Positions 1 through 13,013 are shown, numbered from the stretch's first letter. The stretch is DNA of 64,000 bases from Torymus aiolomorphi (GCA_036365515.1 CM070874.1:247198930-247262929); one strand, 5' to 3'. The notes: generated by a model not told the origin, from the letters alone. Numbers and translations are program-made.

Positions 1-345
1 TGGGAGCTACGTCCTCCCAGTCTTGTCACACATTTAAGATGCCGTAAGAAAAGGGATAACGGACGAATTCAAGCTGTGAAGCAGCAGTAGCGCCGCATAG
101 GAAAAGTAGTTGAACTAGAATAAGTCAACTCGTGCCCCAAACATCGGGAGGAAATACCTCCCAGATTTAGCATGTGATATGTACCATCAAAAACATATCT
201 TGTGCCAAATTTTTTCAGTGTAGTAACTTAGTTTTAAGTTAGTATGCAAGTAAACTTTATATTGCTTCAGCCCTTGTACAGGTAATCATATCTACCTTTC
301 AGGATTATGCCTGTGTAATTTGTCTGGTTAAATAAATAAATAAAA
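1..345 (+). repeat. 3' end of a non-LTR retrotransposon
   Basis: This stretch has no ORF of note and ends in repeated TAAA units at about 327-343. That is how Jockey/CR1-type elements commonly end. It reads like a 3' untranslated region of a second retroelement lying just upstream of, and in the same direction as, the reverse transcriptase that follows. Family assignment is inference from the tail only. Confidence 0.45.
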
Positions 346-444
346 TTGAAGGTACAGTCTCTTCAAGGTACAGCCTTCACTAGATCATCCAAGTGCTAAT
401 TTTAAGTCTAATTATAACTACTCTACACTATCATAAACAAGTTC

Positions 445-2392
445 ATGCCTAAAGTCTCTATGCGTCTCTGGTCTTCTCCTGTATGGTTCACATCTGAACT
501 ACGATCTCTAGTTAGTGATAAGAAAGCGGCACATGTACAATGGAAGCGCAGCGGCTCGCTGACTGACTACATTTCATTTGAAAGAATTCGCGCGGAGTGC
601 ATAAGATTAACCCGATCTTCGCTCCGTGCGTCCGGTTGGAGGGGATAAGAGAATCGATCTAAGCGCCCATGGTGGCGCAAAGTTTCTGTATATTATATAT
701 ACAGAAAATAACCTCAAAAATACATAGAAAACAAGTGTTTAAATATATACAAATTAACTTTTTGACACTTGTCTTCGTAAAATAATATTATATTTATACA
801 ACTACATATATTATACAAATGGCATTATGAATTATATATGTGGTTACGCAGTTATATCGATTATTCAATTATTCCCCATATAAGCTAATGCTAATGGGTC
901 CGAGAGCTGTGATCGATTCCCGGCACCAGATGTCGCATCTAGGGATCGCCACGGAGTATGCACGGAGAGAATAGAGCCTACGTGGAAAACATTGAAGCAA
1001 ACTCGGCGCGTAACCACCTGTATTTCTGGTCATTCGTGAATAAATTAAAAGGTTGTAACAGATTACCGGTAAGTTTGTTTTTACACGGTCCAGCTGCTAC
1101 GAGCGATAGGGAAATTACACCTCCGTTTTTCTGCCACTTCGGCTCCGTGTATACTAACCCCGCGCTAGCCGACTTGGATGAATTCGACTGTGATGCTATG
1201 TTTAATAATATTACTGTGAATGCGAGTGAAATTGGCTCTGTGATACATAGCCTAGATGACAGCGTTAAGTCTGGACCCGACCTTATCCCTTCATACTTCA
1301 TCAAGCGATGCCCCCCGATTGTTTGGCCCCTGCTCGTATTACTTAATAAGTCAATGGAGGAGGGTACTTTCTCGAGTGCGTGGAAAACTGCTTACTTGTA
1401 TCTCATATTCAAAAAGGGGGACAAGCAAAACGTGGAGAATTATAGGCCTATCTCGATTTTAAGCTGTCTCTCGAAAATCTTTGACTCAATTGTTGCTAAA
1501 CGCATATCCGAGTACTTCATGTTAAAAATTGTTAAATAGCAGCATGGTTTCATCAAAAAACGTTCCACAATAACGAATCTATTGTTATTCACGAACTGCA
1601 TTTCGCAAAGCTTCGAGTCTAGTCACCTGGTTGATTCGCTCTATATAGATTTTACTAAGGCATTTGACTTTGTCTCGCATGCAAGATTGTTACAGAAGAT
1701 TTAGAATATAGGGCATACGAGGTAATCTGCATCGATGGCTTAGATCATACCTAGTAAATCGTGCCCAGTTCCTAAGGATCAATGACTGTTTGTCCCACGG
1801 GATTGTTTGCACTTCGGGTGTCCCTCAGAGGTCACACCTGGGTCCCATTCTCACCAATATCTTTATAAATGACTTATTTGAGTGTATCCGCCACGCCCGT
1901 TGCCTCATCTATGCCGACGATTTAAAACTTTACAAGGCCATCACCTCAGTCTTCGATGCGTTGCAACTACAAGATGACTTATATGTGATCGAAAACTGGT
2001 CGAAGTTGAATGGGCTCCCAATTAACGCCTCGAAGTGCAATATCATCACTTTTCATAGAAAGAAAACACCAGGGACTTTACAATATTCTTTACTTGGGAA
2101 CGATGTTCAAAGGGTGAACGCCATCTCTGATCTCGGGGTTATTTGTGATTCGGCGCTATCTTTTGATTCCCATCTCGAAACGGTCATAGCTAAATCTCTA
2201 AAGTCGCTGGGCTTCATCGTGCGCTCCACAACGGATTTCCGCTCTGCACAGTCAATCTTATCTCTGTTCAAGGCTCTTATACTGCCCATAATCTGCTATG
2301 GCTCTGTAGTGTGGTCACCTTATACCAATGATTCTCTCAAAAAGCTTGAAGCAGTACAGCACAGGTTGGTGAGGTATTGCTCAGTCAAACCA
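445..2392 (+). pseudogene. Jockey-like reverse transcriptase, 5' part, broken
   Basis: Fragments of a non-LTR retrotransposon pol protein. The first piece (445-648) resembles the linker between endonuclease and reverse transcriptase. The second (958-1539) holds the first RT blocks, including a FKKGDKQNVENYRPIS block and the GPDLIP block. The third (1790-2398) holds GVPQRSHLGP and the catalytic YADD, followed by the thumb. The frame is broken by a stop at about 1537-1539, by a frameshift near 1700, and by about 300 bases of foreign AT-rich sequence between 648 and 958. The protein stops abruptly at 2392, where the 57.75-kb insertion begins, and its C-terminal part resumes at 60149. The enzyme would have copied its own RNA by target-primed reverse transcription. 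This copy is dead. Confidence 0.85.
649..957. other. AT-rich insertion within the RT pseudogene
   Basis: No coding potential is seen. A stretch near 895-935 has a tRNA-like B-box (GATCGATTCCCGGCACCA), which suggests a tRNA-derived SINE fragment. It interrupts the retrotransposon frame on both sides. Confidence 0.35.
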
Positions 2393-3046
2393 TATTGAAA
2401 AATATCGCGCGATTATCGTGCGATGAATCGCGTGACTAATCGCGCGACTAATCGCGCGATGATCGTGCCAGTTTATCGAACATTTTGTGGCGCGATAATC
2501 GCGCAAGTTAGCCGAAATTCAACATTAAAAAATAAGTTTTATTTTCACAACTGTGTAAGTGCTTGCATAATTGACAAACATTATGACTGTAAACGTATCA
2601 GTGCGTAACTGCAGTGTTAATGTACGTGTGAGTATGTGACTTACGTACACTCGATAGACATTGATTCTCGTGGAACGTGCTTAATGAATTTTAAAATCCT
2701 GCAATCCTATTACACGTACATTAGTACGTGTGAGTATGTGACTTACGTACACTCGATAGACATTGATTCTCGTGAAACGTGCTTACTGAATTTTAAAATC
2801 CTGCAATCCTATTGGACAATTCAAGTGTAGCCATTAACTTTAAATAAGATTGCAGAATTCTACAAGAATCAGTCTATCAAGAAGTGTACATATGCACATG
2901 TGTACACTTATCTCAGAACGTGCGCGCCTTGTTAAAAAAAAATCAGCTAAAAAAATAGCTAAAAAAACAGCTAAAAATATAGCTATATCGACCTGAAATA
3001 CAGCTGTATTTCGTTGGATAATTAGTTGTAATTTTTATCTGAAAAT
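2393..3046. repeat. left terminal inverted repeat of the composite
   Basis: Matches the reverse complement of 59606-60144. The outer 130 bases are rich in GCGCGATTA-type units. A block of about 90 bases (about 2621-2712) is duplicated in tandem at 2724-2815 on this side only. The inner part has repeated AGCTAAAAAATA units. It is broken at about 3050 by PLE1. Confidence 0.75.
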
Positions 3047-3180
3047 TCTGGATCTGGAAACGGATCTGGTCAGAATTGACCAAAACAACAATTTTTACAT
3101 TTGACAATGGGGAGTAAAATTGTGAATACAATTACAAACTCAAGTTACGACTACGGCCTAGGATCAGAGACAGGCCAATA

Positions 3181-5654
3181 ATCATTTTTTAAATTTCTCA
3201 CAACTACCTATGGATCGAGCGCAACTAGTAAATTAAAGGAATGGCTCATCTTACGTCGCAAGCAGAGAGTAGTTACTCATCAACTGAATTTCCTCAAAAG
3301 CTGCAAAGGATTCGACTTAACACCTAGCCACATACACAACAGAATACAGAAATTAAAAAACTTTACATTCCGAAGTAAGTCTTGTAGAACCAAATTATCA
3401 ATTGACGCTGAAAAGATTGCCAAAAAATTGCTTAAACTAGAAATTAGGGATAGTAGTTTTCAAAAAAAATGCATTAGAACTCGCTACTCATCGTTTATTT
3501 ATTGAGATTAAAAATTTAAACATTGATTTTCACATTTTAAAAAAATTTTTTAATTTAAGCAATATTAATATCAAAACTTTGGATAAAAACCTTAAACACC
3601 GTTTCAACATAAAACTTAATTTGATCAAAAAGAGATGTAACTACCAGGATTCCCGCATACATGTAAATATTGAAAAATGTTTCAAAAATGTTTCTAATAC
3701 ACATATTCCGACCGATGTCGCTGAAATCGTTTCTCTGGGTCGCAATTTCGCATTTACACAACACAACATGCAGAAATCGATTGTTTCTAACACCATAAAA
3801 AACGTAGAATCAATGTTTATTTCTTCACAACTCAATACCGATGACAAAAATAAAATTAGACAAGATATAGTGAAAGCTATAAAGTTTCAAAATAATTGTA
3901 AACAACCAACGAAAAATAGTGACTTATCTTTACTTAAGAAAATCAAAACCGCTCAAAAATTTATTAACGATAATAAAAATATATTCTTTACACAATCGGA
4001 TAAAGGCAATGTTACCGTGTGCTTAGAAAAATCTGACTATATGGAAAAAATGAATAGTTTATTGAATGATAATAAGGTGTACAGAGAAATAAAAAGAAAA
4101 CCGTTAAATACATTACAAAATAATGTCTATAGGATTCTGAAAAATCTGAATGATAACAACTTTCTAAAACAAAAATATCATAATATACAACTTACGCAGA
4201 CAAACACATCTCTTGCTAAATGTTATGGATTACCAAAAATCCATAAACCAAAACTATCCTTTAGACCGATAATTTCAACTGTGAACAGCCCTACACATTT
4301 CTTAGCAAAAATAATTTATGAAAACCTCAAAACATGTTTCCCTCTTCCTAAATCACACATAGATAACAGTTTTGATCTAATTAATAAAATTACGAATATA
4401 AAAATTCCAGATAACTACATACTGATATCTTTAGATGTGGTTTCACTTTTTACAAATATCTCTGTAGACCTTGTTATCCAGAGTTTGGAAAAACGAGCGC
4501 AGTATATTCTCAACAATTGTAAAATACCGTTCGGTGATATTATTTCCTGTACCAAATTTTTATTTGAAAATGTATTTTTTACTTTTAATAACAAATATTA
4601 CCAACAAATTTTTGGGACACCTATGGGTTCTCCAATCTCTCCGTTTTTTGCTGATCTAGTCATGGAAAATTTAGAAATTGCTTGTTGGAAGAAACTAAAA
4701 ACAGAATTCAACATAATACCTATGTTCTATTTTCGATATGTTGATGATTCGATTTGTTGTATCAAAAAAGACGATATTCATGTATTGAATCAATGTTTTA
4801 ACAATTTTGATCCCAACCTTAAGTTTACTTATGAAATTGAAATTAATAACAATATTAACTTTTTGGACGTGTCTCTCATTAAACAGGATGGTAATATTAT
4901 CACTGACTGGTATTCAAAATCGATGTCATCTAATAGAACTTTAAACTACTACAGCAACCACCCGATATCAATAAAAAAGAATATAGTTTTTAACTTGATT
5001 GATAGAGCTATCCTTTTATCAGATAAACGTTTTCATAATAGAAATATATTGCGGGTTAAAAATATACTTAAAGAGAACTCATATCCACCAGAGTTTATTG
5101 ACAAACATATAAGATCTAGACTATTTAAAATTCGTTTTCAAAATAAAAGAAACAGTCCTGTAAATACTAACCGACACAACATTAAAGTATCACTTCCATT
5201 TTATTCAAAATTTTACAACAATTGTTCAAAATTTTTACGTAAACACAATATTGTAACGATCCCAAATATAGTTAATAAATTCTCAAAACTAGTTGTTCTT
5301 GGCAAAGATAAAACCAACAAACTCGAGCAAACGAATGTGGTTTATGAGTTCCCTTGTAAAGATTGCAATGCACGGTACATAGGCGAGACAAAACGTGCCC
5401 TAAATAAACGAATTGCCGAACATCGCAAGAATAATAATGATGAGTTGGTTGGCAATATACATAAAAATGAATATAATCATGAATTTGATTTTGAAGCAGT
5501 AACAATTAGAGATATTGAAAATAACTATAATAAAAGACTTATTTCTGAAATGTTATTTATTAACAGTACACCAAATACAATAAACAAAAAAGAAGATACA
5601 CAGAATCTCAGTAGAGAATACAAATCTATCTTTAAGCTGTTACATAAAAAGTAA
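3181..5654 (+). pseudogene. PLE1 reverse transcriptase with GIY-YIG endonuclease
   Basis: A continuous frame from about 3480 to 5654 (691 residues from the first usable codon at 3579, TTG) encodes a Penelope-type reverse transcriptase. Visible blocks are FTQSDKGNVTVCLEKS, YGLPKIHKPKLSFRPIIST, SLDVVSLFTNI, GTPMGSPISPFFADL and the catalytic YVDD at about residue 387. The C-terminus has a GIY-YIG nuclease: VVYEFPCKDCNARYIGE near residue 587, with two cysteines as in other PLEs. The N-terminal part at 3181-3476 is in another frame and joins across a run of A residues at about 3468-3475, so one single-base slip separates the halves. No ATG opens the upstream frame. The family copies RNA at nicked or terminal DNA. 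This copy is nearly intact but probably inactive. Confidence 0.85.
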
Positions 5655-5708
5655 AGTATATTCTCAATCTAATTCGAAATTTGTTATTGTTTACGTTTTG
5701 GTAGGAAG

Positions 5709-5710
<2 letters not shown>

Positions 5711-5783
<73 letters not shown>
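5711..5783. repeat. (TA)n microsatellite
   Basis: Uninterrupted TA dinucleotides in the 3' region of PLE1, between its stop codon and its ribozyme. Confidence 0.95.
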
Positions 5784-5784
<1 letters not shown>

Positions 5785-5937
5785 TCATGTTGCTATGTAC
5801 TTTCACATTACTCGACGGATCGCTGTGCGATAACTTAGGTAATTCGTTTCGCATTTTTTAAAATTTTTTCAACCATCGTAAGTTAAGAGTAGCGTGAGCT
5901 CGTTCTGTTAATTATATTACTATATATTTTTTTTAAT

Positions 5938-5978
5938 AAAGCCTGAAGAGGTCGACAAACCCGTCGACGAAACGTTGC
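5938..5978 (+). ncRNA. hammerhead ribozyme core of PLE1
   Basis: CTGAAGA (5943-5949, the CUGANGA box) is followed by a self-complementary GTCGAC/GTCGAC stem and then GAAA (5969-5972). That is the conserved hammerhead core. PLE terminal repeats are known to carry such ribozymes, so placement and spacing agree. I did not verify stems I and III in full. Confidence 0.7.
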
Positions 5979-6105
5979 AACTACTTATCATCGTAGTCTA
6001 TTTTCTTTCCTGCTCCCAACGGATCTGGTCAGAATTGACCAAAACAACAATTTTTACATTTGACAATGGGGAGTAAAATTGTGAATACAATTACAAACTC
6101 AAGTT

Positions 6106-6484
6106 AAAAATCTCATATGTCGAGTGTGTCCCAGCGCTATTATAAAAAATAATATATTTTTCTCCATGTCTGTAATAAATATTATATTGTTTAAATTTAC
6201 TGTTAAGTTTCCTCCTTCACTGTACGTTATATAACAATAACTTGAACTTGTACACTAGTATGAAGGAACACTGACATTTCATAACTTTACACCTATGCCA
6301 ATGTAGAGAAAGGAGAAACGATGGTCAACGAGTTTCGTGCTCGCGCTACTCGATGCCAACCCGCGATAGCAAAATCACACGAGGCCGGCGCCGAGCGCGC
6401 CCACGTGTACTCGATATTAGCAGCTATCAAGAACAGTCATGATAGCGACGGCGACAGCGCGAGGAGGCGACGTCTTGGCGATGA
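6106..6484. repeat. subterminal repeat, left copy
   Basis: Matches the reverse complement of 58386-58680, and in part 11965-12115 and 13110-13210. It holds a recurrent segment with TAATAAATATTATATTGTTT and GTTATATAACAATAACTT, plus a GC-richer block (6320-6420) that is the shared landmark of these copies. The 73-codon ORF here has no support beyond length and is repeated only as DNA. Confidence 0.65.
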
Positions 6485-6789
6485 TGTCCCCGTTGACAGA
6501 ACTCAGCTAAAATTTTACGCCAAGTCTCATATAACAAAATAAAGTAAAAAGTATCTTATAAAATTTGAGTCCTACCTAGTCTTGGTGAATTCACATATAC
6601 TTATAAAAGCACTTTACATATGAACGAGCATTTAAATGTGGATGGCTTTACTAGTTTATTAACTGTAATCGATTTTTAAATAAATTGTTTGTACATTCAT
6701 TATTATTTATTATAATTGAAGTTTTTTCTCCACCACTCACTGTTGTACTGTGAGGTATATTTAAAAATTTTTTTAATATATTTATTAAT

Positions 6790-8980
6790 TTTGTTATTTA
6801 GTAAATATTGTATACTTATAGGTACAGTCTTTAGGCTGTAATTATAGGCACATCTCCTTTGAGATCCACAATTAAGTTGTTCGTTGATAGATTTAAGACT
6901 TGGGTGGTCTTAGCGTAGGAAATATATTTGGATCCAATGAACTAAATAATATTGTAGATAACTTATATGAAAGAACCAAAATCAACCTTGATTGTGTGTA
7001 AATTGTAGCTAAAGATACTAAGTACCTACAAGCATACAAAATTTTGTAATTAGATAGAATATTTTGTATACTCATAGGTAGTCCCTTTAGTTACAACTTT
7101 TATTACTCGATAAGTCACTTATGGGCTTGCCTGACTTTATCGCAGGAAACATTGGGACCGTATGGACAAAATGACTTGATTCATATTTGACTATAATAGT
7201 TATGGCTTGTACGTATTGCTTTTTTCAAATAAAATTTACATTTAACATGATATTTTTACTAAATCATACATTTTCTTTTAATTTAAAGCAATGTTTTCAA
7301 AAACATACTTAACCATTACGGTCACAAAGAATCACATCAGATATGATGCCATTTGGTCCATCGAGTTCAAATATGTCCAGCGGTAAAGTCATCTAGCCTA
7401 TGTAAATGTTTATTTTTTATTTAAATATATTTTTGAATTTTGTTGTTTAGTAAATATTGTATACTTATAGGTACAGTCTTTAAGCTGTAATTAATAATTT
7501 TAGGTACATCTCCTTTGAGATCCACAATTTAGTTGCTCGTTGATAGATTCCAGCCTTGGGTGGCCTTAGCGCAGGAAATATATTTGGACCCAATGAACTA
7601 AATAATATTGTAGATAACTTATACGAGAGGACCAAAATCAACCTTGATTGTGTGTAAATTGTAGCTAAAGATACTAAGTACCTATAAGCATACAAAATTT
7701 TCTAATTACATAGAATATTTTGTATACGCATAGATAGTACCTTTAGTTACAACTTTTATTACTCGATAAGTCACTTATCGGCTGGGTGACTTTATCGCAG
7801 GAAATATTGGGCCGTATGGACAAAATGACTTGATTCATATTTGACTATAATAGTTATGGCTTGTACGTATTGCTTTTTTCAAATAAAATTTATATTTAAC
7901 ATGATATTTTTACCAAATCATAGATTTTCTTTTAATGTAAAGCAATGTTTTCAAAAACATACTTAACCATTACGGTCACCAAGAATCATATCAATTATGA
8001 TGCCATTTGGTCCATTGAGTTCAAATATGTCCAGCGGTAAAGTCACCCAGCCTATATAAAGGTGGATTTTTTATAATAAATTATAGTTAATTTATTTATA
8101 TTATGTCCAGTTCTATTTATAAATTAATAATGTGAAAGAGTTAAAATTATATGATTAATCATATTAAATAGGATTGTCATGTGCGTAGCTGCCGCTGTAA
8201 TTTTCTTTATGTTATATTTATGCTTTGCAAGTATTTTATATATAACACTATACAAGTTATTGTTAAAAAATTTACAATGAAAGAAGAAACCCATGCATTA
8301 TTGCTAAATGCTACTTGATCAATAAAATGTAGCTTACAGCTTGTTTGCTAAATGCAGCAGTAAATTCAACTCAATGGACCAAATGGCATCATATTTGATA
8401 TGATTCTTGGTGACCGTAATGGTTAAGTATGTTATTGAAAACATTGCTTTACATTAAAAGAAAATGTATGATTCGGTAAAAATATCATGTTAAATATAAA
8501 TTTTATTTGAAAAAAGCAATACATACAAGCCATAACTATTATAGTCAAATATGAATCGTCATTTTGTCCATACGGTTCCAATGTTTCCTGCGATAAAGTC
8601 AGCCAAGCCCATAAGTGACTTATCGATAATAAAAGTTGTAACTAAAGGTACTACCTATGAGTATACAAAATATTCTATGTAATTACAAAATTTTGTATGC
8701 TTATAGGTACTTAGTATCTTTAGCTACAATTTACACACAATCAAGGTTGATTTTGGTTCTTTCGTATAAGTTATCTACAATATTATTTAGTTCATTGGAT
8801 CCAAATATATTTCCTACGCTAAGGCCACCCAAGTCTTAAATGTATCAACGAACAACTAAATTGTGGATCTCAAAGGAGATGTGCCTATAATTACAGCCTA
8901 AAGACTGTACCTAATAGTATACAATATTTACTAAATAACAAAATTCATAAATATATTAAAAAAATTTTTAAATATACCTC
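6790..8980. repeat. three copies of a ~620-bp unit, two direct and one inverted
   Basis: The unit at 6790-7410 recurs in the same orientation at 7440-8060 and inverted at about 8360-8980. Landmarks in each are GTAAATATTGTATACTTATA, CTCCTTTGAGATCCACAAT and CATTTTGTC with GACTATAATAGTTATGGC. Each copy ends near a GTCCAGCGGTAAAGTCA segment. The arrangement forms the arms of the foldback. Confidence 0.75.
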
Positions 8981-9136
8981 ACAGTACAACAGTGAGTGGT
9001 GGAGAAAAAACTACTTCAATTATAATAAATAATAATGAATGTACAAACAATTAATTTAAAAATGGATTACAATTAATAAACTAGTAAAGCTGACCACATT
9101 TAAATACTCTTTCATATGTAAAGTGCTTTTATAAGT

Positions 9137-10157
9137 TATAACGAAGTTCCAGGATAAAATACGGAGAAAATAAGAATCTCGGTTCTTCGTATTCTATCGA
9201 ACTCGTTTGGCTCTCGTTCCCGCGAATTCACGCATCTCGAGCGTTTGTTGACATCGCTCGAACGATGTATTCGCGATCTGCGCGGGGGGCTGCGCGACTT
9301 TGGCGGTTGCAAAGTCGCGCTCGATTCATTTTTGAATCAGATTCTCTCGGGCTGTCAAACCGCGCGTACGCGAGTTAATTTGATCGTCCGCGAAGAAAAC
9401 GGTATCGTGCGTCCTCACCGGTGCAGAGCAGCGCACGTACACGTACCGACCACGAAGAGCAGCGCACGTGATCAATCCGAGCCACTCTTGGGGTCCGAAG
9501 CGTCTGTAGGTGAAGGCTGGATATTAGGACTCGGCCTGAACACTCCGAAGTCGACCGGAGGATAAGGCCTGACGCAGGAGTGGATTCGTGAGCGAGCGGC
9601 GAGAGGAGTGCACTCCTCTCCCGGTAAGCCTCTTTGTACTTCCCGCGCAGCGATTTATTTGTGTATTTTCGACTCGCAGCGGCGAGTGGCCGGTGGTGCG
9701 TTCACCGGCCCAGCGAAAATAGATACCTTCATCCGCCCGCGCCGAGCGGCGGATCCCGTCTTCCTGTCGGCGCGCAACGCGACGCGTTTTTGATGTAAAT
9801 AATTAATTAGAATAGACCTTGTTATTGTGCTGTGAAATAATTGAGGCTATTCTTCATTTATCGACCTTAAACTAACCTTCTCCCGGATACCGCCGCCTCC
9901 GCGGGAAAACGACTCCGCTAGTCATTTTCATATCTGAGCGTAGCGGCCGCGCGCTTTACTCTTTGAGCACGCGCTTTTAACTCAGCGATCCAATTAGTTG
10001 GAAAGCGAAGTTCGCGTGCGATCTTCGCGTTGTTTTCGGGATTCCAGGAGCAGATCCCCGGGCAAGTCATTTTAGTCTGACACCCGCGGCACCGTGTTCT
10101 AGGGCATCACTGGCCTGTGGCTTTTTGGGATTTTACCCCAGAAGCCATCCCGTTACA
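9137..10157 (+). mobile_element. solo LTR (TATAACG...CGTTACA), 1,021 bp
   Basis: A GC-rich 1-kb block with inverted termini TATAACG and CGTTACA is flanked by a 4-bp duplication AAGT (9133-9136 and 10158-10161). The uninterrupted target exists in the opposite foldback arm near 6590, which reads CTTATAAAAG without the insert, so insertion is directly shown. The ends match those of the TRIM at 36776. No gag or pol remains, so it is a recombination-derived solo LTR of a Gypsy-like family. The short ORFs inside are incidental. Confidence 0.75.
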
Positions 10158-10289
10158 AAGTATATGTGAATTCACCAAGACTAGTGAGGACTCAAATTTT
10201 GTAAGATACTTTTTACTTTATTTTGTTATATGAGACTTGGCGTAAAAGTTTAGCTGAGTTCTGTCAACGGGGACATCATCGCCAAGACG

Positions 10290-11800
10290 TCCCCTACTGA
10301 AAAAAATTAGGTGAGAAATCACCTGAGTTCTCACCTGATTTCTCACCTTATTTCTCATTCCAATATCTCAGGTGATTTTTGGGGACTTCCCCACCATACT
10401 TTTGAATCAAATAAATATCACAAATAATGATTAAAAACATGTTAATTCTAGGAACCCACTAATTCTAAAAAAAAACTAATTATATGTAACAAAAGAAAGA
10501 CGTTTTTCGACTTTTTTATGAGACAGTTATTCGCGCAAAAACTAAGTCCCGAATGGCGTGTCAAAATTACAAGTCCCGACCGAGAAAAAAGTTTCGACAA
10601 AGTATTTTCTTTCATTTACAACATTCTCAATTCAATGTAACTGTCAGAAGAAAGACGTTTTTCGACCTTTTCATAAGACAGTTGTTCGCGAAAATAACTA
10701 CTCTAGTGAAAAAAAATCAGCTGAGAAATCACCTGAGTTCTCACGTGATTCCTCACCTTATTTCTAATTCCAAAATCTCAGGTGATTTTTGGGGACTTAG
10801 AAAATTTTTTTCCATCATACTTTTGAATCAAATAAATATCACAAATAATGATAAAAAAACATGTTAATTCTAGAAAACCACTAATTCTAGAAAAAAACTA
10901 ATTAAATGTATCAAGAGAAGGACGTCTTTCGCCTTTTCTTATGAGACAGTTGTTCGCGCAAAAACTAAATCCCGAATGGTGCGTCAAAATTACAAGTCCT
11001 GACCCGGAAAGAATTTCTTTCACAAAAAACATTTTCTTTTTACTATTTTACGACCTTCTCGATTAAATACAACAGTCAGGTGAAGGACACTTAATTTTTT
11101 TTTAGACAGTTGGCGCCAAAACTAAGTCCTGAGTTGCGCGTCAAAATTACAAGTCTCGACCGGGGCGAAGATTCGACAAAGTATTTTCTTTCATTCACAA
11201 CATTCTCAATTCAATGTAACTGTCAGAAGAAAGACGTTTTTTGATTTTTTATGAGACAGTTGTTCGCAAAATAACTAAGTCCCGAATGGGGCGTCAAAAT
11301 TACAAGTCCCGACCGGGAAAAAAGGTTTGACAAAGTATTTTCTTTCATTTACAACATTCTCAATTCAATGTAACTGTCAGAAGAAAGACGTTTTTCGATT
11401 TTTTTATGAGACAGTTGTTCGCAAAAATAACTACTCTACTGAAAAAAAAATCAGCTGCGAAATCACCTGAGTTCTCACCTGATTTATCACCTTATATCTC
11501 ATACCAAAATCTCAGGTGATTTTTGGGGACTTAGAAAATTTTTTTCTATCATATTTTTTAATCAAATAAATATCACAAATAATGATTGAAAACATGTTAA
11601 TTCTAGAAAACAACTAATTCTAGAAAAAAACTAATTATATGTAACAAAAGAAAGACGTTTTTCGTCTTTTCTATGAGACAGTTGTTCCCGCAAAAACTAA
11701 GTCCCGAATGGCGCGTCAAAATTACAAGTCCCGACCAGGAAAGAATTCACAAAAAAAATTTCTTTCATTATACGACCTTTTCCGTAAGAATACTTAATTC
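10290..11800. repeat. imperfect tandem repeats with AATCACCTGAG palindromes
   Basis: Units starting at about 10290, 10700 and 11430 share an opening like CTACTGAAAAAAATCAGCTG followed by alternating AATCACCTGAG / CTCACCTGATTT / CTCAGGTGATTT, and a trailing GAAAGACGTTTTTCGAC ... AAGTCCCGA segment. No protein is supported. Confidence 0.65.
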
Positions 11801-11929
11801 CAGAATCCAAAATATTCTCTGCTGTATTTATAATTTGTTATAAATTTATATAAGTTATAAATTCTAATACATTATTTAGCAATTTAATAATGTTTATAAA
11901 AATAATAGTTTAATGAAACATTTGTAGAG

Positions 11930-12220
11930 AAAACATTATTTATACTGATATTGTATTTGCTAGGTACGGTACTTACAATTTTCTCGACGATAACAATTAA
12001 GGGCAGAGAAGAGAAAGACGTGATGAGATTTAACGAGTCACGGGCTTGTGCTACTCGACGCCGACCCACGATATCAAAATCACGCGAGGCCGGCATCGGG
12101 CGCGTCTTCGTGTTCTCAATGGTTGATAGGCGTCGACGAAAACTGTGGAATAGGGTTTGCGTACCCAGGGTCCCCAGCACACACATACACAGAACAATAG
12201 CATGTTAACGTGAGAGACAC
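11930..12220. repeat. diverged subterminal repeat copy
   Basis: About 12000-12110 aligns with 6320-6420 and with the reverse of 58390-58480 (shared landmark GCTACTCGA ... AAAATCAC ... GAGGCCGGC). It is a further copy of the composite's subterminal block. Confidence 0.55.
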
Positions 12221-12221
12221 C

Positions 12222-13013
12222 CCTACTGGAAAAGCTCAGCTTATTATCAGCTGATAATCAGGTGAAAATCAGGTGAAAATCACGCCAAAACGTCATCTGA
12301 TTATCAGCTGATTTTCACCTGTAAATCATGTTGATATTTGTATTTATTATTAATTATTATTATTTGTTTACATAAATTATTATCATTGTTCGTTTATTTT
12401 AATCTATGAACAACTAATGTGTTTAAAAAATGTAGATGCTGGCTAAGAAGTTATGAATTATTTGTCATAATTTAGGAAAGGAACATTAATTATAAAAAAT
12501 TCAAAACCAACATTAACGAATAATGATAATTAATAATAAATGAAAATGTCGACATGATTTTCAAGTGAAAATCAGCTGATGATCAACTGATAATCAGTTG
12601 AAAATCACCTGACAGTCATCTGATAGTCACCTGATTATAAGGTGATTCTTAACTTATATGCACCTGAAAATCATGTTGATATTTGCATTTACTATTATTT
12701 ATTATTAAAATGTATTATTGTTAGTGTCAAATTTTTCTTTATTTATTTTTACATTCCTAAATTATGACAATTAATTCGAAATATTTTTGCCTTATCATCA
12801 ACATTTTTGGAGACACATTAATTAATTGTAGATTCAAATTTATTTAGATGATAATAATTCATAATAATAAATAATAATAATTAATAATAAATGCAAATAT
12901 CAACCCGATTTTCAGGTGAAAATCAGCTGATAATCGGATGACGTTTTGGCGTGATTTTCACCTGATTTTCACCTGAGTATCAGCTGATAATCAGCTGAAC
13001 TTTTTAGGTAGGG
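12222..13013. mobile_element. ~790-bp non-autonomous element with palindromic arms
   Basis: Starts CCCCTACTGGAAAAG and ends CTTTTTAGGTAGGG. About 120 bp at each end are inverted copies of each other, built of TCAGCTGATAATCAG / CAGGTGAAAATCA units. The AT-rich middle has no ORF. The family is unassigned. Its terminal CTACTG and GTGATTTT units recall the 10290 repeats. Confidence 0.6.

Larger units (their letters stand above)
3055..6105 (+). mobile_element. Penelope-like element 1
   Basis: A complete-looking PLE. An 88-bp direct repeat (about 3058-3145 and 6018-6105, starting CGGATCTGGTCAGAATTG) flanks one RT/GIY-YIG ORF, as in the pseudo-LTR arrangement of Penelope elements. The 3' part carries a (TA)n tract and a hammerhead ribozyme core. 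It has inserted into the left arm of the composite, inside a MITE remnant that starts again at 6106. Confidence 0.8.
6485..10310. repeat. foldback element with long inverted arms
   Basis: 6485-6650 is the reverse complement of about 10150-10310, and the two arms continue as 6600-7400 against 8360-9140. The right arm is interrupted by a solo LTR (9137-10157). No protein is encoded. Short ORFs at 6893-7075, 7480-7695 and 8657-8839 are three reads of the same noncoding repeat. Confidence 0.7.

Noticed and set aside
9245..9793. ORFs of 106 and 61 codons in a GC-rich block
   Set aside because: They lie wholly inside a solo LTR with a defined target duplication and have no family motif.
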